Part shown: piece after piece, positions 13,319-25,300 of the stretch
Layout of the letters: every line of letters starts with the position of its first letter
How positions within the stretch are numbered: position 1 is the first letter of the stretch
Assembly (NCBI GenBank): GCA_013397865.1
Contig: VZTI01003364.1
Coordinates: 1,312,851-1,376,850, forward strand
DNA length: 64,000 nt
Origin: Struthidea cinerea
Taxonomy: Eukaryota; Chordata; Aves; Passeriformes; Corcoracidae
Direction of reading: 5' to 3'
The notes under the pieces: generated by a model
Databases searched by the model: none
What the model was told of the DNA's origin: nothing
The model's input: the letters and a program-made list of their open reading frames with translations, nothing else
Translations under genes and position numbers: made by a program

Positions 13319-14969
13319 TAAAAGAAATGCAGTATACTTAGGGAGGAAGAGATAGGGCACAGAAAAAGCAACTGGTTAAAAAATGTTTTAAAGCAGAGAA
13401 GAAGGTGGCAGCTTCTGTTGTCTGTTCAAAGTTTCCTTGTAAGACTAGTCACCTACCTTATGTAAAAGGCATCTGTAAAGAGTTCAAAAGTTTCCACAAA
13501 GATCCCTACAAATCTAATTCTTGCCTAGATGCAGAAGCAGCTTAAAGCTTCTTTCAGTCTATTCATTTTCTTGAAGTAGATCCAGATTAAAAACAATCCT
13601 TCCAAAGAAAAAAGAAAATCCAAGCACCTATTAAATCTATTCCCTCTGATAAATCTCTGTATCTGTATCAGGTGTCCTCGATAACCATAATCCCCATACT
13701 TCAGCCTGCCATTCAGTAATTTTATTAAATGGTAACTTCCTAAGAGATTAAATGAAGATTTATTCTTTGACCCATATTCCTCTTTGCAGAAATGATAAGT
13801 TTCTGATGCTCTCTTGAGGCTGAATAGAGGTCAAAGCAATTGTAACTGATCCTGTACACATTTAACTCCTACAAAGACTCTTCTCTAATACTTGCTGACT
13901 GTGTGCACTGGCACCCTGTGTAAGTCACCTGAAGGAAAGCTACCCAAAGCTTTAAATCTTTTGAACCATGCAGCCTTGTCTCCCTGCACAAGATGGTTTC
14001 CAGTGATGTTCAGTGCCACAGCTGCAGGTAGCCAGCAGCATCCCCTGCCCAGGGACCACCCCAGCACACCTGCTGCCTTTGCACTTGCTTAGCACCTAGC
14101 ACTAATCTATCTTGCTATAAAACCTCCTCAGCTCATTCTACAGAGGCACTTTTACCTAGTCTGCTGGCTAATATTCAAAAAACATGGCCATTGTGGAGCT
14201 GGTAATAACTTGGAACAGCTTTTTAATGGCAAATGGCACAGTAGAAATGAAATAATTTACATCTCTTTAAAAATTTTGATTCTTCCATGCTAAATATTCT
14301 TATATTCATTATTCTTATATTTGAATGTGATAGCTCATTCTTTGAAATTACTTGAACAAAGTTAATGTCAAAATAGTTCAGGTCAATTCTCTTTACTCAC
14401 AAATAAATATTTAGATAGTTGTCATTTCATTCACCCTGTGAATTCAGGGGACTTTAAACAACAAATTATTTTACATCAGACACAATTGCTATTATTTTGT
14501 CTCATCAGTCTTCATACCAATTAAATTGACCTCATCCTGAGCAGCAAGCTCTGAAAACTTGGGCTGCTGTATACTCAAAAATATAGAGAATTTTAATTAG
14601 CCGTGACATACCCAGCAGTGTCTGTCTGCTGGCATGGAGGAAGCTGCCTAGCAACAATGCAAAGAAATCCTCCAATAACCCTGGTGGATCACAAAGAGTC
14701 TGTTAAAAATGGTAATCTCTCTCATAGACAAGTAGAGATGGTTTCAATTAAGGACAGCAATTCTCAACTTGTTATTTATATACAGTGAACTAAAATAACA
14801 TTCATATGGTATAAATACAATGTGAAAAGGCTATGCAAAATTACTTAGGGTTTTAATTTGCAGTACTTAATTTGATATTCACATCTGTAAGCCTTTTGTT
14901 TTGCTTAATAGCAAAAACATTCCAGCTAGGTCAGACCTACACTGGAGCTTATACAAGATAGAAATCTCA
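13319..14969. other. Intergenic, no gene recognised
   Basis: AT-rich unique-looking DNA between an LTR and the CR1 pair. Confidence 0.6.
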
Positions 14970-15056
14970 GCAAATAGGGCTGGAATGGGCTCAAGGAGTT
15001 GTTTAGTCCATCCGCAAGCACCAGGTCAGGATAAATTATATATAAACCATTCCTAT
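14970..15056 (-). mobile_element. Old CR1 3' fragment (tentative)
   Basis: GGGCTGGAATGGGCTCAAGG, GTTTAGTCCATCC and the following GCAAGCACCAGG resemble the reverse complement of a diverged CR1 end (normally GGAAGGGACCTC and then TCTAGTCCAACCCC). It is short and diverged. Confidence 0.45.
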
Positions 15057-15177
15057 CAATAACACTTTACTTGTTTCCCAAAACCTGCAAACCTAAGCAG
15101 GAGACAACTTCCTTTGGCACTCTGCTCAGTTGCCTGACTCTCCCAAAAATTAGAAAATGCTGGGAAATCTCTCACAT

Positions 15178-15405
15178 GAATAGAATAGAATAGAATAGAA
15201 TAGAATAGAATAGGAGTGGAAAGTACCTTAAAGATCATCTATTTCCAGCCTCCCCCAGCCAAGGGAAGGGACACCTTCTACTACACCAGGTTGCTCAAAG
15301 CCCCATACAGCCTCACCTTGGACACTTCCACAAAGAGGGCATCCACAACTTCTCTGGGCAACTTGTTCAGCGCCTCACCATCCTCACAGTAAAAAATTTC
15401 TTCTC
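15178..15405 (-). mobile_element. CR1 LINE 3' end with expanded tail
   Basis: From a TAGAA repeat on the left, the sequence reads GAGTGGAAAGTACCTTAAAG, ATCATCTATTTCCAGCC, GGGACACCTTCTACTACACC, CAGGTTGCTCAAAGCCCCAT and CTTCTCTGGGCAACTTG. This is a typical reverse-complement CR1 3' region. The frame is broken. Its 3' tail abuts the microsatellite at 15181-15210. Confidence 0.92.
15181..15210 (+). repeat. (TAGAA)6 microsatellite at a CR1 tail
   Basis: Six perfect TAGAA units lie exactly at the 3' terminus of the adjacent minus-strand CR1. In CR1 sense this is (TTCTA)n, evidently grown from the normal CR1 tail repeat. Confidence 0.97.
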
Positions 15406-18309
15406 ACAGGAAACCTCCCTTGCTCCAATCCTGCTGGCTGTAGTGGAGCAGACATAAAGAACAATACACATTATTTTAGGAATTTCTGATGAACTTGGAA
15501 ATGGCTATCGTGTATCAGCCTTCTATCAGATAAACAACTCCAGCATTGCTCCGGCTTTCCTTATATAGTTCATACATCTTTACTGGCCTGCTTCCTATTT
15601 CTTTTGGACTCTTTCTCCAACTCCTTATACTCCTTCTTGCCTTGCATGTTGAGTAAAAGCACCCTCCCAGTCAAGTTGGCTCTAGGTCTGTGGCCATCAC
15701 TTCTCCAGGCATTGCAGCACACAGAGGACCTTTCTGTTTCCTTTCTGTTTCCTTTCCTTTCCCCCTATGGGTTCACATCCCTTTTGTTGCTGGTGCTGTT
15801 CATGTCACTGATCAATCCTCACCTCTGGCCTTTCCACAGAAAACTGCACCAGCAGAAGAACAGGAGCTAGCAAAGGCTGGAGTTGCCCACCCAGGGTGGA
15901 CCCTCCCCTTGTGTGAGATCCCATTTCTCCCCTGCAAAGGGCAAATGTGGGGCTGGAGGCAACAAGACCCTGTGTGGGCTTTTGCCTCCAGCCCTGCAGT
16001 CCCTCCTGGTCAGGCAATGGAATGTGCCCAGACCAACAGCATTGTGGCCAGATTTGTGTCCACTCCAGTCAGTTTATCCTCTGGATAACAGGCACTGCTT
16101 CTTTGCAGATGGAGCCCTGGGGTCCCCATGGGATGTGTCCTTCCTGCCTCAGTCCAACAAAACACCAGGACACCATGGCAGCCCTCAGCCGCCCTCAGCA
16201 GTGATGTCTGCAGGCAGGAGCACCCATAAAGAGATTTTGGTTTCCCCAAAAGACTAACTCATTAAAGAATTAATTTGAATGCCTTTAGAGATTGCATCCT
16301 AGCAAAACAAAGTCCCTAGTCCCTCCTCAGGAACAATGAATCACTTTTTTCTTGATGAAACAATGAAAGGACTCAGAGTCTTCCAGTGGATTGGCATAAA
16401 CCTTTGTCCTAATTTGGCAGAGCTGGAAGTAATGAGGAAAACAGTCCAAGAAATAAATAAATAATGGAGAACCTCAGTACCTGGAGTTAAAACACTGGGA
16501 AGAGATGGGCTGCTCAACACAAGCTGTCAACCCCAGTCTTTAGAAACATACATTTTTGAATTCAGAACAAAATGCCAAAGAAACCACTTTAATGTTGTTG
16601 ACCAGACGTTTACACTTTGTTGATATTTTTAACAGTCATCTGTCAACAATTAATTCAGTGCTTTTAAAAGGGGTGTCATTACGTAAGGTCTTGCTATTGG
16701 TATAATTATAAATGGACTTCACTGTTCAGTTTGGTAAATCAGGGTTCTTCTAATCCTACACAGCATGTGCATACTTACTGTGCAGCTGTAAAGCCTGCAT
16801 TAGCATGAAAAATTAACTTTCATATGTGTGTAGACATATCTATAAAAATGTATTAGGGGTTCTTCCAAAACATACCAAATACATGAATATATACACATAT
16901 ATATGTATTTATGTATTTTGGTCACATTAGGTAGTCAGTTTTCACCAAAAAAAAGTCTGTTTTCCTTTTTACTTATTAATGTGTGTGCCTGGTTTCTTAG
17001 CTCATTAGTTTTTATTGCTCTGTTCTTCTTGCTGGGAGTGGAGTTTTGATTGTGGCACACTCTAGAAGCAGTGAGAAAATGTGATCATTCTCAAAGGTCT
17101 CAGTCAAATGCTCTATATCACACGCTTATCAATCAAGTCCAGACCTTTAAATTTGACTACAAAGGGCAAAACTTTCCTACCTGTCACTCTCATTTCTCCT
17201 CTTCAGGAGGCTATGCTTTGGTGTGCTAACTCTCAGCCTTTGTACTAACCAAAGTGGGTATTTCGGGGTTTTAATACAGCTTAAGCAATGGGTTGCAGAC
17301 ACATTTCTTGTATCTGCTTATTTATTCCAGCAAGGGGAAGATTTATACTCAGGGGCATTCCTTTTGTTGCTGGCAACATAATAACATTTGCTTAATTGTG
17401 TTTTATTAATGTTAATATACCCACAGGCTCAGACCCTGCCTGCACATTTTTGTAAATTGAATTAAAGTAAAAATGAATCAGAGTTAAAAGACAGCTGATT
17501 AATTTTATTCACTTGCTTAAGGGGGTTTAAGCCAAATGGTCTCCACATCTATTTTTCTTCAGAGAACAGACTTTATAGCCATAGGGCTAAGATAAACATG
17601 TCAGTAAGCCATTTTCACTGCCATGTGTCAAGGAGAGCTATTTAAAGCATTAAAAGGAGGGGACATTAGGCAGAGGTGCTTACCCCTTGCGCTGTACAAA
17701 TGGCAAGGTTATACAGCCATGGTCTCTCCTGCTTGCTGCTGAGATCAGAGGGCTTTCATAAAGCATTTTTTAATGAAGCTCTCAGAACAGCCCCCGGAGC
17801 CTGCTGCTTGAGACAGGCAAGGACATGGGCACAGCACAAACTCATGGTGTTTTAGTCCACACAAAATCCAACTTATTATCAGGTCTGCCTCAACACATAG
17901 TGTAATTTAAAGACTATTATTGCACTATTTAATAGGCTTTCAGCTAGTGACAGTAGAAATCAGTTCTTGAGACAGATTTCTGGTTTGGAAATAAATATAA
18001 TTCATTAGAGACGCCTCCACTGGATGTATATTTATACAAAGCCTGGGCTGAAATATCAGCATGGATGTGGGGCTGTTCAGTAGGAACCCTACTCTATTTG
18101 CCAGCTATTCAGAAGGGTCTGATCTGAAGAGACCCTGTACAAAAATATGTTGGGCATTTCTGGTAACCCTTCTTTCTTCAAAACTTCTTATTCAAATCTG
18201 ATAAGTCAGAAAAGATAGCAAGGTAAAAATCTCAAAGGCAAAAGGATGGTTAAAATATATGCAAAAGTTAATGGCTCAAGCCCCTCTGTGTCTGCAGAAG
18301 CTACAGTAG
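15406..18309. other. Intergenic, no gene recognised
   Basis: A GC-richer block at 15600-16250 with overlapping frames in both directions is followed by AT-rich DNA. Nothing is recognised apart from the TA repeat. Confidence 0.55.
16882..16920 (+). repeat. TA-rich dinucleotide repeat
   Basis: Alternating TATATACACATATATATGT sequence followed by a TATTTATGTATTT stretch. Confidence 0.75.
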
Positions 18310-19310
18310 ATGTCCCTTATCATGACTGGGATATCATGTCAGGATCAGGATCTGAATATTTTTCTATCTGTTTTGTCAACAAGGGAGTTGGAAATTAAAA
18401 TCCCTAATCCATATGGGAAGGATTTCCACTCTTCCAGGTCCTGTGACCATGAGATGGACTGGGGAAGGGTCCCAGGCAGCATAAACCATCTTCAACACAT
18501 GGTCATGGCCAACGCTCTCTGTAAGTACTCATGTCACCTTACACTTTCCCTCCTGGTTAATCCTGATGCCTCAAGTGGTTCCCACCTCGTCTTCCCACAG
18601 CTAATGACGTATGGATAATGAAAATGACCCAAAAGGAAGAAATGTAAAATTTCTGGGAGTAGAAGAAGTTATTAATAGCCTCTCCAAACAACCTGTGAGG
18701 GGTTTTGGGCACTTTTTCACATTCCACATACCAGACAACGTTCCAGATACATATTCCAGTAGGTCTTGCAGGGTGCATGCACTTGGCAAATACTCTGCTC
18801 CATCCCAGCCCATGAGATCCCTCCATGTGGCACCAGGCATAATGAGCAAAGCAATCGACCAAGTCAACAGCCACGTTGAAATATGGGACATTTGTGGCAC
18901 AGCTTTATAGCTAAGGGTGGCAAGTTCCTCCCTTTTGGTCTCTGTGCGTGTGTCACCAACACAATATCCTGCTGGAATTTTTCACACCGCTTGGATAATC
19001 ACACTGTCTACCAAGCCCCCAAATGAGGTCTCTGGCCACTAGTAGGACATGGGTGCTCACACCATCCTGGGCATCCACACCATACCATGGACACCTCACG
19101 CATCCAGAGGAATATGATGCTAGCTGAACTGCAGCCCAGAGCTCTTCATTTTGCACCCCCACTTCCACCCCGTGCATCTTTCACTGTTGTACCTCTATTG
19201 CACGGACGATGTTCAACCTCGTGTTGCTGAACGAGAGGGATCCCCACCAGCACAAGCAGGGGTCAGGGCTATCTGACAGAGCTGTTCTCTTTGCAGGGGT
19301 ACTGTGACAT
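18310..19310 (-). other. Unclassified, possibly retroviral internal remnant
   Basis: Several overlapping minus-strand frames cluster here (18557-18874, 18601-18900 and 18953-19177). The segment is less AT-rich than its surroundings. Fragments of the sequence seem reminiscent of avian ERV internal DNA, but I cannot match a domain: no protease, reverse transcriptase or envelope motif is visible, and every frame breaks within about 105 codons. It could equally be unique DNA. Confidence 0.2.
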
Positions 19311-22300
19311 TTGATCAGAGCTTTGCTTTTCCTTCACTGTGAAGAAAACAAATTTTGCTTCTGTATACAGAGATTTCTCCCAGACTTGTAGTATTTTGGC
19401 CTGGTCTGTTCTGCTCAAATAATTGTAGGACAGTTTTTTTGTCTTCCCTAACTAAGCTAAGAATCTGGAACTGCTTGCTCTTTGCCTTCAGAAATGGAAA
19501 AAAAATACAAATGTATGCACATGGCTTTGGTTTGTCTAACTTAGCATAGTGTCTATTTTAGTCTCTGAGTATCTATTCTGTAAATAGGGCAAAGTAGACT
19601 TGGTTAGAACTTCTGAAAATGGAAACAAAGTATTAAGGGTCAGTCACTTCTGAAGCGCTCATTTTCTATTAAAACATTCAGTTAGGCATTTTTAAAGAGT
19701 AAGCAGACCGGAAACAAGTTTTTTATTCTTCAGCACAGAGCTACACACTCTGGAGAAGGCTGAAAGCTATGAATTTGCATGTTGGGATTGGTGTTTATGG
19801 TGGTGACTTTAAACTGTGTTGCAACATTTGAGTGCTTTACTGATTTGAATATTTCTGATAGCAATGCTTGCACGTCAGAGAAGCGTGTTGAGGGTGAGGA
19901 AGCATGCAGCTTGATGGGAAGTTCAAAATAATGAACAGTGACACAGATAATATAATGTATTCAAAACATTTGTTAACACTTAAGCTTGCAAGATACTTCA
20001 TAGTTAAGAAAACTTTTGGGGAGCTCTGATTTCTGCTGGAGAGTATCAATAAATTGAGATTAAAACACTAAACTATTATTCTCTGTTGCTCTCTCTAGAG
20101 AACCAGACTGTTGTTCTCTGTACAGCATTTGTCTAACTGTTAAATTTAATTTTTGTGTAAAGGGAGTGAGATGTTTAGGGATCCTTGCCCCACTTCTTTT
20201 TCCCACTGAAAATATCTGAGGTGGTGTAAGATGTGAAATGCATATCCCATACTTACACATTTTATTTACTCACTTAGGATGCTCAATGGAACTTTGACAC
20301 TCATAAAATTGATAGCATGAAATATTCCGTGACTCCATGAAATTAAAATGTGGGACTATCAGGCTCCGAATGAAAGAAAAATGCAGCTGTCACTCACGTT
20401 CCTGTCCTGGCAGGATGGAAAACCTTTGGAGCCTGTCACAGCTGGATGGGGAGCTGACCTTCTCCTTCCTGCCATTCAGCCTGCTGCAGGCAGCAGCACG
20501 GAGGCCTCTCAGAGACATGCAGGTCTCTCAACACCCACACAGAGAAATGTGTGGGATGTCAGGATGGCTCCTGCTTCTCCCAGGAGACACAGATGCCTTT
20601 TAGTATTCTTCCATGCTCCAGGCTGGGGAAGGCAGGGATGGAACCAGAGAAACAGCACTCTGCAGAGGGCTCCTGCTTTTAGCCCTTTACGTCCATTGGC
20701 ACTAATGCAGTCATTTTTCTCCATAATATACAATGCAGAATAAAGACTTAGGATGACAAAAATCCTGTTTTTAAAACTACAGCAGAAGCAGTTACTTTTC
20801 AGAGAAGTCTGGGCAAGCACAGCTGTTCTCTGGGGCTTCTGGCTGGTGGGCCAGGTGGAGCCAGGCTGTAAGCAGACACTGCTCCTTTGATCTCAGTGAG
20901 TGATGCTCTTCCTTGTACTCCTGCTGAGCTTGGCCTGGAGTACCCAAAGCCCTACAGGAGCCCATCAGCACATCAGCAGCCTGAGAACTTCCCAGGCCCG
21001 TTGGAGACCCCTGAGGATGCCTTCACAGGAGGAGCCTCGCTTCTGAACTTGCCCTGTCAGAAGGAGAGAAATGGCTGTCATTTAAATATAGAAATAAAGT
21101 TTCTACACATCCCAGGCACACAGCTCCCGTTTGCTTGCTTAAATTACTTCCAGCTGAAGAGGCAGTGCCCCCAACAGCTCCTGAGTGGTAGGAACTTAGT
21201 GCTGAGAAGGCCATGCAAGCTTTGGTAATGTTCAGAAAGATGCTATAAAGCTAACACAGATTTGCTGTCTCATAGGAATACCCCAAAGTGCTCCTTCTGC
21301 AAAGGGAAAAATGTGTCATGACAGGACTACTGTGCACACTTACAGTGCAAAGGCTGCTCAAAGAAAGCACAAAGCGTATGCATGTGTATGAGGAACCCAG
21401 CTCATCTGCAAAGCACTGCCACACTCTTCACCGGATCACACCAGAGCAGCCAGTCATGGTCTTTGGAAGGGTCTGCCCCATGCAGGAGAGGTGTTGCTTA
21501 CAGCAAAGGCTGGCAAAATAAAAACAAGCAGCGAAACAACTGACCCCCTGGATTTACATTAACTGAACTGCAGTCTTGACAGGCAGTTACCCCGTCTCAC
21601 AAGACTGCCTTGTTTGCTGTGGAATGCTGGGAGCTCTGATCCAGAGGTCCTCCTTGCTCCTCCTGTACCTTCAATCCAATGTGTTGTACCACTGGAAGAA
21701 CGTGAGAAAGGGTGCAAGATCCAGCTTTAGACATGCGTGTCTGTGTAACACACCAGCAGTGTCTCTAATAAAATGTCAAGAAAGGGTCTCTGAGTACCAC
21801 AAGATCTACAGATGGAGTATCAGTTTCCTTCAGCTAATTTACCAAGGTCTATATATGAATTGGGAGATTGTTTATATTGTAACCTTCATCTGCACATCAC
21901 ATTATTAATACACCATAACATGTGATCTCATAAATTCCCTGAAAAAAACTTTGGTCTGCCTTGGAAAGCACCTCATCCGCTTTTGATATTGTAAAATATA
22001 TTTTACACAGTAATTTTTAAGACTAAATATCAAAAATTAGATTTTACTCATATCAACAAACCCTAGGCTCTAGTAACTTTTTATTAGCCTTACAAACTAA
22101 CTGTGTACATACATATTTTAACAGGTCAGTTATGTCAGTTACTTAAATGAAATATGACTGGAATTACTGAAAACACACATTTAGATTTTCAAAATATTGC
22201 AGTCTCAGGAGAACTTCTTAATGTTGTTATGAATAATCTGTTGATTTTATTGACTACAGCATATTTTGTTGACTTTCAACCACAAACTGGTAAGAAGAAG

Positions 22301-25300
22301 TTTCAGAGGTCAGGAACAGTTCTCACAGTTTTGCTAAATGTCAGAGAGTGTCTAGTTCATGCTTGTCACTGGAAAACATGTCTTCAGAAGTGATGCTACT
22401 CATTATTAGCTTCCACACTGACCTGTGCTGGTTGTTGGAGAAAAATGTCTCACTCTGAAATACCCTTGACCTTGTACAAGAGTGGCAGGCAACAAGAAAC
22501 TGGACTAGTTCTACCTATGCTTTGCCTCTCCTTGCATACAAAATCCTAGGTTGTCACCTTCCCTGGAAATCTCTCTTAGCAGTCGATTAATATTATGGGG
22601 AAGTAAAGAATTAAATTACCTAATTCAGTTTAAAGACTGACAAAATCGTTTCTCAAAACATGAGACACGTATTCAGCTCCAGGACTTCCTCCTTGCTTTC
22701 CTCAACCTTGCACAGCTTTCAGTCTTTAGACAAGACTCTCATCTTAGAGTGAGCATGGCTTTAGGACACATCCTCACATACCAGTTTTCTCCCTGGGTTT
22801 TTGGTTAGGTTCAAGTCTTTCCCACTCCCCTGAGAATTTCCTGTGATGCAACAACAACTCAATGAACCATTATAATTACCTAGTTTGAATTATTCTTTCC
22901 AGTATTATTGGCAGCTTCCATCTATCTTCAGGTACTACTCTCCCTTGGGCATGCCAAAATGGAGCCACCGTCTGGCCAGAAAATAAACGTTTCAAATAAT
23001 TGATCCAATAATTTTACACAACTTGACCATCCATTGCAAGGAAACAGTCTCTGTCTTTTGTCACAGTCAGGTTCAAAATCGTGTGTGTGCTGTTTTAGCC
23101 CTGTTACATTTCATCCAGCCATTAGCACTGTCAATCACAGTTCACACTAAAACATGCAGAAGAATGATGCAAATGGTTTGTTACCAGCAAGGGAGCAAGC
23201 CCAGGCTGCTGGCAAGAGAGCATGGAACAGGAGAGACAGCCCCTGCTCCTGCTGCTGGAGGGCTGCACAAATGAACCTCATCCTCTCACCATGACATGCC
23301 CCTCATGTCAGCAGGCACAAGGAAAGATTGTTACAGCAAATGGCACAGCTGAGGCAGGGCACTGCTGGGAACAGAGGCTGGACCTCTCAGCAAAGCCTAT
23401 TCCATGCTACCAACCTCTTCCACATCACAAACTAGCCAAGTGCTTATTGCTTGCTGCACTTCTGGCCCGCTGTATGCTTTGGCACTCAAAAAGAGAACAG
23501 CAATTAACAGTGTGAAGACAAAACTGCAGTATGCATCTGCCAGAGACGGAGCTCAGTCTTGTGCAATGTTGAGTATCTGTAATTTGTGCTACAGTCAGCT
23601 GGATTCATGGAAGTTCAGCATCTCCTTTTAAGGATGTAATAAGCCACAAAATAAATACTTAACTAGACAAATCCACTGTGTTAGCTGGTGTCCCAGCTGG
23701 CAGTATCCCATTTACCTTAGATGATGTTCTGAATGTATTACCCTGTTCTAGCACAGTAACATTAATCTGGTGCAGAAACCTCCGTGTGAAAGTGGGAATT
23801 TGGGCCTTTAGTCAAACTAGAGTCCTTTTCCCAAACATCATCTGAAAAAATCTGATTCCAAGTGTAGGGACAGGAGCCACAGGAAGAAAGCATTTTCATC
23901 AACAGCCTGTTTACACACAGGATTCTCCATGAGATGTAATCAGGTAAAAAACTCTGTGCTCCATGTAGTAATAATTGTGCAAAAAATATGGTCTATTGAA
24001 TGGATTCTTAAAGATAGGTGTGAAAATCCAGACAGAGCTACTATCTATCTAACACCACAGCTCTGTGACATGGAGCCATTCAGCCCAGCAGGGCACAGAG
24101 TGCTGCCAAGGGTCATCATAATTAACTATTTCATTAACAGCCACTGTATGAAACACAAAGGGAGCGAGGTATCATTTTGATGACAAAAACAGATGATGTT
24201 TCAGAGAGAGAAGCACAGTGTGTTAGCGGATGATCGGAGCTGAAATTCCAGAAAGGATACACAGATGTGATGTCTGAGTCAGAGAAAGGGTAATGTTTTC
24301 CACCGTACCTCCAGCTCTGTCCCACAGTAGTTGTCAGTACAGACTTGGCCTGTCCCATCAGCAGGTAGTTACCCAAGGTAGGGTTCTTAAATATATTATA
24401 TCAGAGAAAAGCAAAATCCCAGCCCATGAAGACGTTTGATGCCCATAAGAGCAGCTTAAATCACCTCTGCATGGTACAGGTATGTCACCAAGTGCCACTT
24501 CAGACAGGGTAAAAGCCTGGACTAGCAAAGAGAAAGGCTTTATTTCTCACAACACACTAAATCTCTGTGGTTAAAAGCTTATGAGACAATTTACGGGTCT
24601 TTGGCTCCAAGAAAGCTTCAGATTTGATATACACAAACTCTTCCTGTCTGTAGCACTCTGATTCCTATGAACTGATGCCTATCATTAAGGAACAAAAATC
24701 CCCCAGACTACAGTTTTCACAATTCTTTATTGATTTAATAAAGAAATAAATGGATTTAATAGGTGCCTTAGGAAGCAGAGCTGAATGATGGAGTGACACT
24801 TATGTGGGTTAACAAGAATGTCACCCAAAGGAGAAGTGCAATAAGCTATGGAATGCACTGCCATTCACTCCTTCCCATCATCTTTCATTTCTGGTCAAGT
24901 GTCACACAGAAGAGAGCATCCCTAATGTTCATAATATAAACCTGATTGTTCAGCCCATGCATCAGATTGATTCTGCTGTATGGAAGAGACAGGGATGGCT
25001 GCCAGGCAGGCTTCCTGCTGGGATATAAACAGAGCTCATCTCCGGCCTGGTTTGTCTCGGTGTCACAGGGCAAGCAGAGAGGTGGCACATTGCCCCTCCA
25101 TACCGAGATTCCTCCATCCCTGCTCCTGGCAGAGAGAGAGAGACCTGGCAGTCAGGCAAGGTGCTCTGCTCTTCCCAAATACACTCTTCACATTTCTTCC
25201 CAGCTGGACAACATGCCATATGAAGTGACCATAGAGAATGAACTGGTTAGTACCTGTAGAGGCTTCTGCTGCTTAAAAATAGTGCAAACTCAGGCAGGTA

